From Nitrospira japonica (lineage in GTDB: Bacteria > Nitrospirota > Nitrospiria > Nitrospirales > Nitrospiraceae): 64,000 bases of DNA. The number at the start of each line of letters is the position of its first letter. Position 1 is the first letter of the stretch. The notes under the pieces are model-generated. The model was not told the origin of the DNA. It worked only from the letters and a program-made list of their open reading frames with translations, and did not search any database. The position numbers were made by a program, and so were the translations under genes. Below are positions 45,928 to 54,458 of this stretch, in pieces. The stretch spans positions 1,180,876 through 1,244,875 of the forward strand of contig NZ_LT828648.1 in assembly GCF_900169565.1 (NCBI RefSeq), given 5' to 3'.

Positions 45928-46524
45928 ATGACTGGTGATGTATTCTCTAGAGGGAGCATGAAGCTGTTCCTGCTGATATTCCTGACGGCTGTCCTACAGG
46001 GGTGCGAGTTTTGGGACAAGGAGATCGTCGACGTGTATGCACCGGATTCTCGTCGCGATAAGCAGAGAGAATTTTACATCCAAAGTCTTAATTACCATTT
46101 GGGAAAACCGAAGGCCGATCGTATCCGTGCTATCGGGCCGCCGGATCAGTGTAGAAATCAAAATTCAACGACAGAGATATGTGAATGGACACAAGTCGGC
46201 CAACCCTTGGAACATACCGTCACCTATACCTATGGGAGGGACGGCCTTGCGACCGCATGGAGCTATCGCGGGTCGTACGGCGAGTTTACGAACGCCAACT
46301 ATGAGACGGCCAAGTCAGCCGCCTCCATACCGGGAAAGAATCGAAATGAAGCTGCACGGCCACAAGAGGAGAACTGGGTGCACCCAAGCAAGACCAGCGT
46401 GCAATTCGACGAAGACAACGTGCAATGCCGGACCGAGGTGCAGGGGTATCCAAAATCCATGTGGGATACCGAATCCGACAAATGCCTGAGGCGTCATGGA
46501 TGGACACGAGTCCAGAAGCCCTGA
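45928..46524 (+). CDS. Putative lipoprotein of unknown function
   Basis: Up to 198 residues. The sequence MKLFLLIFLTAVLQGCEF contains a hydrophobic signal and a lipobox (LQGC), so the mature protein is probably a lipoprotein starting at Cys26 (long numbering). Two starts are possible: ATG 45928 has the better-spaced ribosome site (GGGAGG, four bases away) but adds an acidic 10-residue leader, while ATG 45958 gives a textbook signal peptide but has AGGGAG almost touching it. The mature part has several Cys residues (QCRNQ, ICEW, VQCRT, KCLRR) and no known domain. Confidence 0.7.
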   Translation: MTGDVFSRGSMKLFLLIFLTAVLQGCEFWDKEIVDVYAPDSRRDKQREFYIQSLNYHLGKPKADRIRAIGPPDQCRNQNSTTEICEWTQVGQPLEHTVTYTYGRDGLATAWSYRGSYGEFTNANYETAKSAASIPGKNRNEAARPQEENWVHPSKTSVQFDEDNVQCRTEVQGYPKSMWDTESDKCLRRHGWTRVQKP

Positions 46525-46684
46525 CAGGCCGGAGCACATTGTCTGCCTGCGGGGGCCGGAGTGAGTGGATCATTGGTGCGGATTCGTTGCGGGACATTCG
46601 TGAATGTCGGACCGGATGCTGGTATCACTTGTACTTGAACTCCGGCTCTGCGCATCCTAGACAAGGACTCACGGGAGGGGAACG

Positions 46685-47122
46685 ATGAATTGGGACCGAA
46701 ACTTTCCTAGCGCAACTCGCTTTACCATACTGCCCGAGTTCAATAACGAGGCGGTTCGTGATAACAACACTGGCTTAGTCTGGCAACGGACGCCGGATAC
46801 GACGCTGCGGGACTGGCTGGGTGCACGGACCATTTGTGCCAATTTGGTAGTGGGTGGCGCAACCGGTTGGCGTCTCCCCTCCGTCTTCGAACTGAAAAGC
46901 CTTCAAGATCCTTCATTGCCGGCCCCCTTCGTGCCAACCAGCGTTTTTACCGTGCCGTCCAATACCTTCTGGTCGACGACCGAGGTTTCCCCTCCTCCGG
47001 CTGGTCAGGCCGTATGGGTGGTGACATTCGCCGGTGGCATGGCGTTGACCAACGGAACGGCCGGAGGGCAGACCTTCCTTGCTTGGGGGGTGCGAGGCCC
47101 CATGCATCCGGATACGTATTGA
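46685..47122 (+). CDS. DUF1566 (Lcl C-terminal-like) protein
   Basis: A 145-residue protein matching the DUF1566 pattern: DNNTGLVWQRTPD, then a W-rich segment, ATGWRLPSVFELKSLQD and FWSTTEV, ending with a beta strand and WGVRGPMH. The family occurs in extracellular and surface proteins of many bacteria, where it resembles C-type-lectin-like folds. This copy has no signal peptide. GGGAGGGG precedes the ATG. Confidence 0.85.
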   Translation: MNWDRNFPSATRFTILPEFNNEAVRDNNTGLVWQRTPDTTLRDWLGARTICANLVVGGATGWRLPSVFELKSLQDPSLPAPFVPTSVFTVPSNTFWSTTEVSPPPAGQAVWVVTFAGGMALTNGTAGGQTFLAWGVRGPMHPDTY

Positions 47123-47149
47123 ATCGCACTCAGTACTTCTGTCTGAAAC

Positions 47150-48103
47150 ATGAATTCCGTCGATCCCGCGTGGCTGGGATCGGTGGCCGCGTTCACCGGT
47201 GATATCCGACGCCTGATGATCGCTCGGTTCATTCATCAGCGACTCCGCCGCCTCGCCGTGACGCTCTATGGACGTGGAATACCGTCCCGGCTGTTGGACG
47301 CCATTCTCTATCCGACCTATCTGTTTCAGTTTCTCGAGGTCCACAACAGGCTTCCGGTCAGACCCAACCGGTTGTTCAACGATTTTCTGTTCAAGATCAA
47401 ATCAGGTTCCGAACTGAAACACCCTCTGCGAAGGCTCGTCACCGACAAGGAGCTTGGAAAGATCTATATCGAAAAGAAGCTCGGACGCGGGGTTACTCCG
47501 CGGACGCACATGATCTTGCGGAGTGCGGCGGCGGTCGATCGCGATACGCCTTCCGTCTACCCGTCCGTCGTCAAGCCGACACACTGTTCCGGAAGAATCG
47601 TGATCGTTCGTTCGGCGTCCGAGTACGCAGCCGCGTCACCCACGATCAAGAACTGGCTCCAGGAAGATTATTTTCTCGATGATTTGGAGAAGAACTATGT
47701 CGGGCTTGAGAGAAAAGTCATCGTTGAAGAATATATCGACGATTCCTTCGTGCTCGAAGGGTCGCTCCATTGTCTCAATGGCGAGCCCAAAGTCATCAGT
47801 CTGATCGATCGGACGACCAAATCGCGACAGTCGTTCGATGTGAATGCAATGCCCCTTGGGGTGAGCCTGCACTTCCCGCTTCAGGAATTCGAACCCAAGA
47901 GCTGGGAGTTTCTGCCGCAGCTTCTGGAAAGCGCACGGATTCTGGCGTCCGAATTCGACTACGTCAGGGTGGATTTTTACACAGATACTACGCGGATACT
48001 CTTCGGCGAGTTGACGCATCTGCCGGCAGGCGGGACGGGGAAGTTTTACCCGGCGAACGGAGAGATGAAATTTTCCGAGGCATTTTTTCGGTCTCCGCAC
48101 TGA
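47150..48103 (+). CDS. TupA-like ATP-grasp family protein
   Basis: A 317-residue protein resembling ATP-grasp proteins of the TupA-like group, first noted beside teichuronopeptide and polysaccharide genes. Visible features are the KPTHCSGRIVIVRS loop (about 144-157), VIVEEYID (about 189-196) as the adenine/lid strand, VRVDFYTD and LFGELTHLPAGGTGKF as metal-binding end motifs. It probably ligates an amino acid or peptide to a carboxylated sugar or cell-surface substrate. The 3' end overlaps the convergent methyltransferase frame by 116 bases. No clear ribosome site is seen before the ATG. Confidence 0.8.
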   Translation: MNSVDPAWLGSVAAFTGDIRRLMIARFIHQRLRRLAVTLYGRGIPSRLLDAILYPTYLFQFLEVHNRLPVRPNRLFNDFLFKIKSGSELKHPLRRLVTDKELGKIYIEKKLGRGVTPRTHMILRSAAAVDRDTPSVYPSVVKPTHCSGRIVIVRSASEYAAASPTIKNWLQEDYFLDDLEKNYVGLERKVIVEEYIDDSFVLEGSLHCLNGEPKVISLIDRTTKSRQSFDVNAMPLGVSLHFPLQEFEPKSWEFLPQLLESARILASEFDYVRVDFYTDTTRILFGELTHLPAGGTGKFYPANGEMKFSEAFFRSPH

Positions 48104-48812
48104 CAAAGTCCAATCTCCAGTCGATCTTCAGCCCGTTGCCGCTCCGTCTCATGCCGAGCAGGTCCCTGACGTGACGGAGCAAGACCGGCTTTGAAACACG
48201 AATGCCGAAAAACTTCGTCATCCAGATGTAGAGATGCTCTTCGTGTGCAAATATCCATTCATGAACGATCGTCTTGCGAGTGATGCGCCGATATCCCGCC
48301 TGGCTCAGCACGCCAACGAAGTCATCTTTGAGGTAATTCCCGGTGTGTCCCGTCGGAGTGTATCGGCCGACAAATGTGTCGAGAAACCGGCTGGTTGACG
48401 ATTCGCTAGTGACTTCGACCATCAACAAACGCCCGCCCCTTCTGAGCACTTGACGAGTGGCGACAATGAACTGCAGTTGCTCTTGATCCGTCAGGTGGTG
48501 GATTCCGGCGATTGAAAGAACGGCGTCAAAGTGGTCTCTCGGTATTCCGGTCAATTCGTAGTCGGTCTGAATGATATTCCACTCGTCCAACGTATCCGGG
48601 ACGATGAAGTCCGCGAATGTGATCGCTTCAGTGCGAGCGATGGTTTTGACCAGGTTGCCTTCAAACGGCACATTGAGCACGTGTTTCGCGTTCAGGCGCT
48701 TGAGGATGGCATACAAATGTTTGATCTCCGCCATACGAGGCGAATTATCGCCAGCATAGGCGTGGATCAATTCAGTGTTTCTCGCAAAACGTTCCGTGTA
48801 GGTCGTCGGCAT
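47988..48812 (-). CDS. SAM-dependent methyltransferase
   Basis: A 274-residue class I methyltransferase-like protein. HVLNVPFEGNLVKTIAR (about 44-60) stands where the SAM-binding glycine loop normally is, DHFDAVLSIAGIHHL (about 93-107) is the motif IV region, and LRRGGRLLMVEV (about 123-134) is the post-motif strand. The first loop lacks the usual GxGxG. The last 40 or so residues are low-complexity, basic and encoded antisense to the ATP-grasp gene, as if the original stop was lost. The target is unknown; a small molecule or surface sugar would fit the ATP-grasp neighbour. Confidence 0.8.
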   Translation of the reverse strand: MPTTYTERFARNTELIHAYAGDNSPRMAEIKHLYAILKRLNAKHVLNVPFEGNLVKTIARTEAITFADFIVPDTLDEWNIIQTDYELTGIPRDHFDAVLSIAGIHHLTDQEQLQFIVATRQVLRRGGRLLMVEVTSESSTSRFLDTFVGRYTPTGHTGNYLKDDFVGVLSQAGYRRITRKTIVHEWIFAHEEHLYIWMTKFFGIRVSKPVLLRHVRDLLGMRRSGNGLKIDWRLDFVSAETEKMPRKISSLRSPGKTSPSRLPADASTRRRVSA

Positions 48813-49007
48813 CTCGTGCTCGAGAACGGCCGGCTTCGGCCCGGACTGACGTGTCGTTGTGATATGAGCGTCCTACGCTCAATGCCCTAGCGTACTACAA
48901 GACCTTCATCCGCGTACAAAAAAGTCAGCTTTATTGCGCTCCCTTCGTGTGGAACACATGAATAATGTGGAGAAACGCCGCTTCGGCATCAACGGCATTG
49001 CATCTGC

Positions 49008-49355
49008 ATGAATCAAAGTAATGCCTTGCCATGGTGCAGTGTCATGATCGAACGGCGCTACCAGCGGTTCCCTGTGTCGCTTCCGTGCGCTCTGATGGCA
49101 CATGATGGGCCGCATATTACCCGGTCCGTCGACCTTTCCAAGAAGGGCTGCCGAATTCAGAATACCGTCCGGGTCGCCCCCAATACCGTGATCGATCTCC
49201 TGCTCTTTACGGGAGAGGACCTGCCCATCGCGATTCCAGCCGCGAATGTTCGGTGGTGCGGGGCTGACGGTATCGGGATCGAATTCCAAGCCCTCGCGTC
49301 CTATCATCAGCAGCGTCTCAATCTGCTGCTCAATCAGCTTCAGAAGCCGCATTAA
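49008..49355 (+). CDS. PilZ domain protein
   Basis: A 115-residue single-domain protein. ERRYQRFPVSLPCAL (residues 15-29) and DLSKKGCRI fit the PilZ c-di-GMP motifs RxxxR and D/NxSxxG, followed by strands ending in GIGIEFQAL. It probably binds c-di-GMP and passes the signal to a partner protein. An internal start at 49044 (MIERRYQRF) would give a tighter PilZ protein of 103 residues. No neighbouring cyclase is present. Confidence 0.85.
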   Translation: MNQSNALPWCSVMIERRYQRFPVSLPCALMAHDGPHITRSVDLSKKGCRIQNTVRVAPNTVIDLLLFTGEDLPIAIPAANVRWCGADGIGIEFQALASYHQQRLNLLLNQLQKPH

Positions 49356-49558
49356 CGGTCGTTGCCCGGCGCTTCCTTTCGGAAGACCGGCAGGTCGACG
49401 ACTATCGCAGGTTCCCGCTCTCCCACATCTCTTTCATGTGGTCTCAGGCAACGGCTGCAATGCGGTGTACGTCCTGTTAGGATCGATCTTACGGATCAGA
49501 CGACTCGAACGTTTCCACCAGCAAGCAAGGGCAAGCCCTACTCATAGGAGGGATGATT

Positions 49559-50050
49559 ATGCGGACGGCTGCACGCAGTGCGATCATCATCGGCTTCATC
49601 CTGTCCGGACTGGTTTGTTTCGACGGCTGCCCTTCCGTCCGGGCCGAAACCCTGTCGATCCTGAATACAGGCAACAAGATGGAAGGTATTTTGGTCGAGG
49701 CGGCCATGAAGCGGCAGCTTCGGGACGAAGGCCATACGGTGACGGATGAGACGATGGAGGGGTATCTCCTGATTGTCGGCGTCTTGCCCAATATCACGTT
49801 GGGAGGAGAAAAACGCGGAGTGATCGGGAACATCGTGGTGTCGTCGGTCAGCGCACCGGTGTCGGGGAATGCGGCCGGGACCGACCAATGTCACAAGGAG
49901 CCGGAGCGCGCACAACGGATTACGGACGTGGTCGGGGCGAAGGTCTTGTACATCAATAGTACGCTCGCTCAGGCTCCCAACGAGGAGTCGCTTGCGGACA
50001 TTCTGAGCACATTCGCCAAACGCGAGATCCGAACCACCGCCGAAAAATAA
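49559..50050 (+). CDS. Small exported protein of unknown function
   Basis: About 163 residues from ATG 49559, chosen over ATG 49553 because AGGAGGG is six bases before it and overlaps the other. A signal peptide (AIIIGFILSGLVCF, cleavage near VRAET) leads to a mature domain of about 130 residues with one conserved-looking Cys (TDQCHKE) and alternating helices and strands. No family is recognised. It ends 48 bases before the photolyase gene. Confidence 0.7.
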   Translation: MRTAARSAIIIGFILSGLVCFDGCPSVRAETLSILNTGNKMEGILVEAAMKRQLRDEGHTVTDETMEGYLLIVGVLPNITLGGEKRGVIGNIVVSSVSAPVSGNAAGTDQCHKEPERAQRITDVVGAKVLYINSTLAQAPNEESLADILSTFAKREIRTTAEK

Positions 50051-50098
50051 CATGGAAACTCAAGATCGTCGATCGACTTCCGGTCTCGGAAGGATGGC

Positions 50099-51550
50099 GT
50101 GAGGATGCGTGGAGTCGTCTGGTTCAGACGGGATCTCCGCCTCGCGGATCAGCCGGCGTTGACCGCTGCGTGCGAAGAGTGCGACGAGATCATTCCCCTC
50201 TTTGTGTTCGACGAACCGCTTCTGCAATCCCGGGCCTTCGGCGACGCCTGCGTAAACTTTATGCTCGGGTGCCTGGATGACCTGGCGGAGCGTCTGGCCT
50301 CCTTGGGGGTACCGCTGCGATGGCGGCGGGGAGATCCGGCGGTTGAGGTGCCGTCTGCCGTGCTGGAGTGGAAGGCTGACGCCGTGTACTGGAACCGCGA
50401 TTATGAACCCGCGGCAATTTTCCGGGACCGGACCGTTGAGGTCGAATTGATGCAGCGAGGCGTACAGGTTCGCTCTTTCAAAGACCACGTAATTTTTGAG
50501 GCGGACGAAGTCCAAAGCGCCACCGGGGGGCCTCTGCAGCGCTACGGCGCATATCGGGCGCGCTGGTGGACGAAGTGGCAGGCGGCGAAACCGGCCATCC
50601 TACCCGTTCCGAAAACGCTCTCCTCGAGGGGAGCGCAGTGTCCCGTTTCCTGCCCCGTTATTCCGTCTCCGGACATCCTCGGGTACGATCGCGTGCCGGT
50701 CCGGATCGAGCCCGGCGAACGAAACGCCGTCAAGCGATTGCGACGGTTCGTCAAAGGGCCGCTTCACCGGTATGCGGCCGGGCGCAACCGGCCGGCAATC
50801 GATGGAAGTTCGATGCTGTCGCCTCATTTTCGGTTCGGAACCCTCTCGGCGCGCACGGCTGTCCGGGCGGCGCTTGATTCCCTGACCGGTAGCGGGCCTG
50901 TCTCACGCGCGGACGTTGTCACGTGGATCGACGAGCTGATCTGGCGCGAATTCTTCCAGCAAGTCCTTGCCGCCTTCCCGCATGTGGCTGAGGGACCGTT
51001 TCGCGAAACTTCAGCTCCTCCGGCTCGCCAGCCGGGTCAGGAACGGGACCGGCTCTATCGGGCCTGGTGCGAAGGACGAACCGGCTATCCGATCGTGGAC
51101 GCCGGCATGCGCCAGCTCAATGAAACCGGCTGGATGCACAATCGGGTGCGCATGATCACCGCGTCATTCATGATCAAGGATCTGCGACTGGACTGGCGGA
51201 GCGGAGAACGATACTTCATGCGGCAGCTGATCGATGCCGATGTCGCGGCGAACAACGGCAATTGGCAATGGTGTGCCTCGACCGGGACGGACGCGATGCG
51301 CGGATACCGGATTTTCAATCCCGCGCTTCAGAGCAAGAAATTCGATTCCGACGGCGTCTACATCCGAACGTACGTCCCGGAACTCGACAGGGTGTCTTCC
51401 GCGCATATCCACGAGCCGCATCTCATGACTCTCGAAGCGCAGCGGCGTGCCGGCTGCCGTATCGGGTACGACTACCCGGCTCCAATTGTGGACCATGGGC
51501 AAGCGCGGCGGGAGTATCTGGATCTGGCCAAACGACGGGTAGCGCAATGA
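50099..51550 (+). CDS. phrB: Deoxyribodipyrimidine photolyase
   Basis: A 483-residue class I CPD photolyase. The N-terminal antenna-binding domain opens VVWFRRDLRLAD. The C-terminal FAD domain shows WIDELIWREFFQQV, then GYPIVDAGMRQLNETGWMHNR, then DADVAANNGNWQWCASTGTD, all typical of FAD and lesion binding and of the Trp electron chain. It repairs UV-induced cyclobutane dimers using light. GTG at 50099 has a ribosome site (GGAAGG); ATG 50105 is an alternative. Its stop overlaps the start of the DUF523/DUF1722 gene (ATGA), the same pairing as E. coli phr with ybgA. Confidence 0.96.
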   Translation: MRMRGVVWFRRDLRLADQPALTAACEECDEIIPLFVFDEPLLQSRAFGDACVNFMLGCLDDLAERLASLGVPLRWRRGDPAVEVPSAVLEWKADAVYWNRDYEPAAIFRDRTVEVELMQRGVQVRSFKDHVIFEADEVQSATGGPLQRYGAYRARWWTKWQAAKPAILPVPKTLSSRGAQCPVSCPVIPSPDILGYDRVPVRIEPGERNAVKRLRRFVKGPLHRYAAGRNRPAIDGSSMLSPHFRFGTLSARTAVRAALDSLTGSGPVSRADVVTWIDELIWREFFQQVLAAFPHVAEGPFRETSAPPARQPGQERDRLYRAWCEGRTGYPIVDAGMRQLNETGWMHNRVRMITASFMIKDLRLDWRSGERYFMRQLIDADVAANNGNWQWCASTGTDAMRGYRIFNPALQSKKFDSDGVYIRTYVPELDRVSSAHIHEPHLMTLEAQRRAGCRIGYDYPAPIVDHGQARREYLDLAKRRVAQ

Positions 51551-52500
51551 CCGCGCATCCGATCCGCCTCGGCATCAGCCGTTGTCTCCTCGGCGACCAG
51601 GTTCGTTACGATGGAGGGCACAAGCGCGACCATTTTTTGACCGAGGTTCTGAGCCGTCACGTGGAATGGGTTCCCGTGTGTCCTGAGGTAGAAGCCGGAT
51701 TCGGCACGCCGCGCGAGGCCATGCGATTGGAGGGAGGCCCGCGTTCGCTCACGCTCATGACGGTAGAAAGCCGGCGGAACATGACCGAGCCGATGATGCT
51801 GTTCGTCCAACGTAAGGTTGACGCACTGGAAGAAGCAGACCTCTCCGGTTACGTCTTCAAGAAGGAGTCGCCGAGCTGCGGGATGGACGGAGTTCGCGTG
51901 TTCGACCGGCGGGGAAGGGCGGGGCGAAGCGGCGCAGGGCTCTTTACTCGCGCGTTCCGTGAGCGGTTTCCGCTCGTCCCGATCGAAGACGAGGAGCGGC
52001 TGTCGGACGGTATGATTCGAGAACACTTCATCGAGCGCGTCTTCTGCTATCACCGATGGCGTGCGCTCTCGCTGGATGCTCCGACGAGACAGGCCGTGGT
52101 CCGCTTTCACACGATTCACAAATACCTCCTGATGGCTCATGCGGCTGCGCCCTACCGGGCATTGGGTCGTCTCGTCGCCCAAGCACACCGGTATCGGCCA
52201 ATGGACCTGGTGGGACAATACGGCCTGCTTTTCATGAAGGCGTTGGCGGAAATGACGACCAAACGTAAACAGGCCAATGTCTTCCATCATCTGGTCGGAC
52301 ACCTGAAGGGACGGTTGAAATCCCATGAACGTGCTGAGCTGGATGCTGCAATCCATGACTATCATCAGGGCGCGGTGCCTCTCATCGTTCCGCTCACATT
52401 GGTCAAGTACTTTGTGGCAAAGTATGAAATCGAGTATGTCGGGGCGCAGACCTTTCTGAATCCCTATCCCGAGGAACTCATGGTCAGTCACGGCATGTAA
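51547..52500 (+). CDS. DUF523-DUF1722 protein (YbgA-like)
   Basis: A 317-residue protein from ATG 51547, which overlaps the photolyase stop. An N-terminal DUF523 domain (LGISRCLLGDQVRYDGGHKRD; VCPEVEAGFGTPREAMRL; KKESPSCGMDGVRVF), with Cys residues suited to metal or Fe-S binding, is followed by a DUF1722 domain (about 190-305; HTIHKYLLMAHA). The same fusion is known in many bacteria, often next to photolyase genes, and a role in thiouracil handling has been discussed for DUF523 proteins. A longer upstream frame exists but is antisense-free overlap with photolyase and has no support. Confidence 0.92.
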   Translation: MTAHPIRLGISRCLLGDQVRYDGGHKRDHFLTEVLSRHVEWVPVCPEVEAGFGTPREAMRLEGGPRSLTLMTVESRRNMTEPMMLFVQRKVDALEEADLSGYVFKKESPSCGMDGVRVFDRRGRAGRSGAGLFTRAFRERFPLVPIEDEERLSDGMIREHFIERVFCYHRWRALSLDAPTRQAVVRFHTIHKYLLMAHAAAPYRALGRLVAQAHRYRPMDLVGQYGLLFMKALAEMTTKRKQANVFHHLVGHLKGRLKSHERAELDAAIHDYHQGAVPLIVPLTLVKYFVAKYEIEYVGAQTFLNPYPEELMVSHGM

Positions 52501-52523
52501 CGTTCGAAGCAAGGAGTCCGTCG

Positions 52524-53030
52524 ATGGCAAAGGCAAAGGGAGTCATCCTGGTCGGCCATGGGGGCATACCGAAGGATTGCCCGCAGGAACTGGTGACCAA
52601 ACTGAAGCGGTTGGAGGGGCAACGCCGTGCGGCTCATGCGCCCCCATCTCCGGAAGAGCTCGAGTTGGACAAGAAAATCCGGCATTGGCCCAGGACGGAC
52701 GTCACGGATTCTTACCAGGCAGGGCTGGAATCTGTGGCCCGTCAGCTTCGCACGAGGTTAAAGGATGTGTGGTTTGCCGTTGCCTACAATGAGTTTTGTA
52801 CGCCGACCTTGGAGGAAGCCGTCAACGACCTGGTCGCTCGAGGCGCGGAACAGATCATTGTTGCGACCACCATGTTTACACCGGGCGGGTCGCATTCGGA
52901 GATCGAAATCCCCGAAATTCTTGATCGATTGCGTCTGGAACACCCGACAGTGGTCTTGCGCTATGCCTGGCCGTTCGATCTTTCAGCCGTCGCTGATCTC
53001 CTGCACGGACAAGTTGAGAGATTTGTCTGA
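52524..53030 (+). CDS. CbiX/SirB-like chelatase family protein
   Basis: A 168-residue protein with the small single-domain chelatase pattern: ILVGHGG with His12, then IIVATTMFTPGGSHSEIEIP with His124. These two His residues bind the metal in CbiX and SirB cobalt/iron chelatases of tetrapyrrole synthesis. A basic insertion (KRLEGQRRAAHAPPSPEELE, about 28-48) distinguishes it from standard CbiX, so substrate and metal are uncertain. AAGGAG lies seven bases before the ATG. It follows the DUF1722 gene by 23 bases and is probably in the photolyase operon. Confidence 0.85.
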   Translation: MAKAKGVILVGHGGIPKDCPQELVTKLKRLEGQRRAAHAPPSPEELELDKKIRHWPRTDVTDSYQAGLESVARQLRTRLKDVWFAVAYNEFCTPTLEEAVNDLVARGAEQIIVATTMFTPGGSHSEIEIPEILDRLRLEHPTVVLRYAWPFDLSAVADLLHGQVERFV

Positions 53031-53655
53031 ATCGCACAGTTGATTCGGATCGTTCGCCTTCGCCGTTTAGCTACGGGGATCTTCAGAGCGTAGTCCTTCA
53101 GATACACATCTACACGATGTTGGGGTCATTGGTGCTCAAGAAAGTCGTGCACTTATATTCAATGGTCGATGGGCATGAAGGTTGCTGTCGGTAAATGGGT
53201 TTTCTATGGATCCTCACACCACTTCGGCAGGTGCTCCATTATGACGTATTGTGTTTCAGTCGAAGAAATCCGGCCACAAGCATATTCGACCGGTGGACTA
53301 ACGAGCACCACGATTCGAAACTTGGTCGTGAGTTGGTGTTCGACCGAACTTGAGTGGGCCGCCTCCGCAGCCTGCAGCGTGTCGACGCTTCGTAGCCAGG
53401 TGACACGGCATGTCAGAGGATATCTGGGATTGTTGTGGAGAACCGGTGCGTTACGCGGAAAACAACCGCACGATGCATTCAATGTGACGTGCGATGGCCC
53501 GACGACAAGCCATCCTGATATTGGCCAGAACTCTTTGGTCTGCCGAGTGGGGATCGCACCTGCCGGATCCTCAGGTTCGGTCTTTCTCCTGATTCGAATC
53601 CGCCTGCGATCCCCTTCGACTCCGCTAGCCGCGGCCTGACGGGATAGGTGTGTTC
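53031..53655. other. Intergenic region with a large hairpin
   Basis: About 625 bases between the convergent CbiX-like and DUF6496 genes. Overlapping frames of about 150 codons exist on both strands, but neither has a ribosome site or protein-like composition. The notable element is the hairpin at 53549-53614, listed separately. Confidence 0.4.
53549..53614. other. Long structured inverted repeat (possible ncRNA or transcription end)
   Basis: GGGGATCGCA (53549-53558) pairs perfectly with TGCGATCCCC (53605-53614). Inside, CGGAT pairs with ATCCG and TCAGG with CCTGA, leaving a pyrimidine-rich loop. The whole 66-nt element can fold into one long interrupted stem on either strand. It lies between two convergent genes, so it could be a bidirectional terminator, a palindromic repeat element or a small RNA. 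Confidence 0.55.
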
Positions 53656-53835
53656 TCACTTCGAGGGGCGAGGGACTTTTGCCCCCTTTCGCCTGGCTTC
53701 CGACAAGCCGATCGCAACCGCCTGTTTTCTGCTCGTGACGCGCTTGCCGCTTTTACCACTCTTCAATTGGCCCCGCTTTTTTTGATGCATTGCACGCTTC
53801 ACGGACTTCTGCGCGCTTTTACCATATCGTGCCAT
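53656..53835 (-). CDS. DUF6496 family small basic protein (59 aa)
   Basis: A 59-residue, Lys/Arg-rich protein: MARYGKSAQKSVKRAMHQ..., then GKRVTSRKQAVAIGLSEAR, ending RKGAKVPRPSK. This is the full pattern of the DUF6496 family, whose members typically read SRKQAIAIGLSEARKKGAKVP. The function is unknown; size and charge suggest nucleic-acid binding. AGAGGA stands seven bases before the ATG at 53835. Its length equals the family norm. Confidence 0.85.
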   Translation of the reverse strand: MARYGKSAQKSVKRAMHQKKRGQLKSGKSGKRVTSRKQAVAIGLSEARRKGAKVPRPSK

Positions 53836-53919
53836 ATGGCTATCCTCTTCCTCCGTTGAATGTCCGCGCCAATAGCATTATCCGTCGCGCAAGCGACTCC
53901 GTGCTCTATCAACGTTCTA

Positions 53920-54231
53920 TCAATCAGCGCGTTGAAGGGTCGTCGTATGACCTCGATCGGTCACATAGGCTTTCACGTGATCGCCGACAACCACCTTGTC
54001 TATCTTACTGCTCTTATCCACATGGATCCTGGTTTCCTTTCCGTCGTTGTCCTTGATCCAATAGTACTCGCCTTCCATTTTCATTAACGTGCCCGAAACC
54101 GTATCTTTTGTCAGGCGCTCTCCCAAAGTGGGTGAGGCTTCCTTATCCGACATGGGATTTGCCGCGTGAGCGGCGCCGCTCCAACATGCCACGGCTCCGA
54201 CTAGTGAGAGTGAAAGCAACAGGTGTCTCAT
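53920..54231 (-). CDS. Small exported protein of unknown function
   Basis: A 103-residue protein from ATG 54231, chosen because GGAGG stands five bases upstream; a longer frame starts at 54243. It has a clear signal peptide (LLLSLSLVGAVACWSGAAHA) followed by a mature domain of about 80 residues with alternating strands (GTLMKMEGEYYWIKDNDGKE, KVVVGDHVKAYVTDRG). This pattern resembles small OB-like periplasmic domains such as those of YgiW/DUF5666-type proteins. It is probably periplasmic. Confidence 0.75.
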   Translation of the reverse strand: MRHLLLSLSLVGAVACWSGAAHAANPMSDKEASPTLGERLTKDTVSGTLMKMEGEYYWIKDNDGKETRIHVDKSSKIDKVVVGDHVKAYVTDRGHTTTLQRAD

Positions 54232-54418
54232 TGAGTCCTCCAAACTGGTAGATGTGATCTCGCGCTCTTAGATTGATGAATAACATGAGGTGATGGAGTG
54301 ATGGACTGGGAAGAGCCCTGATTGGGGTGATCTCATGCCCCCGACTTTTCGATGAAGAGAGTGGTGCAGCAAGTAGACGGCAAGGCTCATTGAACAGTGA
54401 GAAGCCGTCGGAACGATG

Positions 54419-54458
54419 GGAGTCACCGCCACCCGTAAGGTCAGCGGGCGGCGGCTCC
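54419..54458 (-). terminator. Terminator-like hairpin at the end of the adhesin gene
   Basis: On the minus strand, GGAG-CCGCC-G-CCC pairs with GGG-T-GGCGG and CTCC around an 11-base loop, with a small bulge. The structure spans the adhesin stop codon (54441-54443). No T-run follows, so factor-dependent termination or simple chance pairing are possible. Confidence 0.45.

Noticed and set aside
53560-53620. Possible tRNA (GATTCGAATCC resembles a T-loop)
   Set aside because: No acceptor, D-arm or anticodon arm could be built around it. The sequence belongs to the larger hairpin instead.
53169-53659. Frames of about 150 codons on both strands
   Set aside because: Neither has a ribosome site. Composition is Arg/Ser/Pro-rich and not conserved in look, and they overlap the hairpin element.
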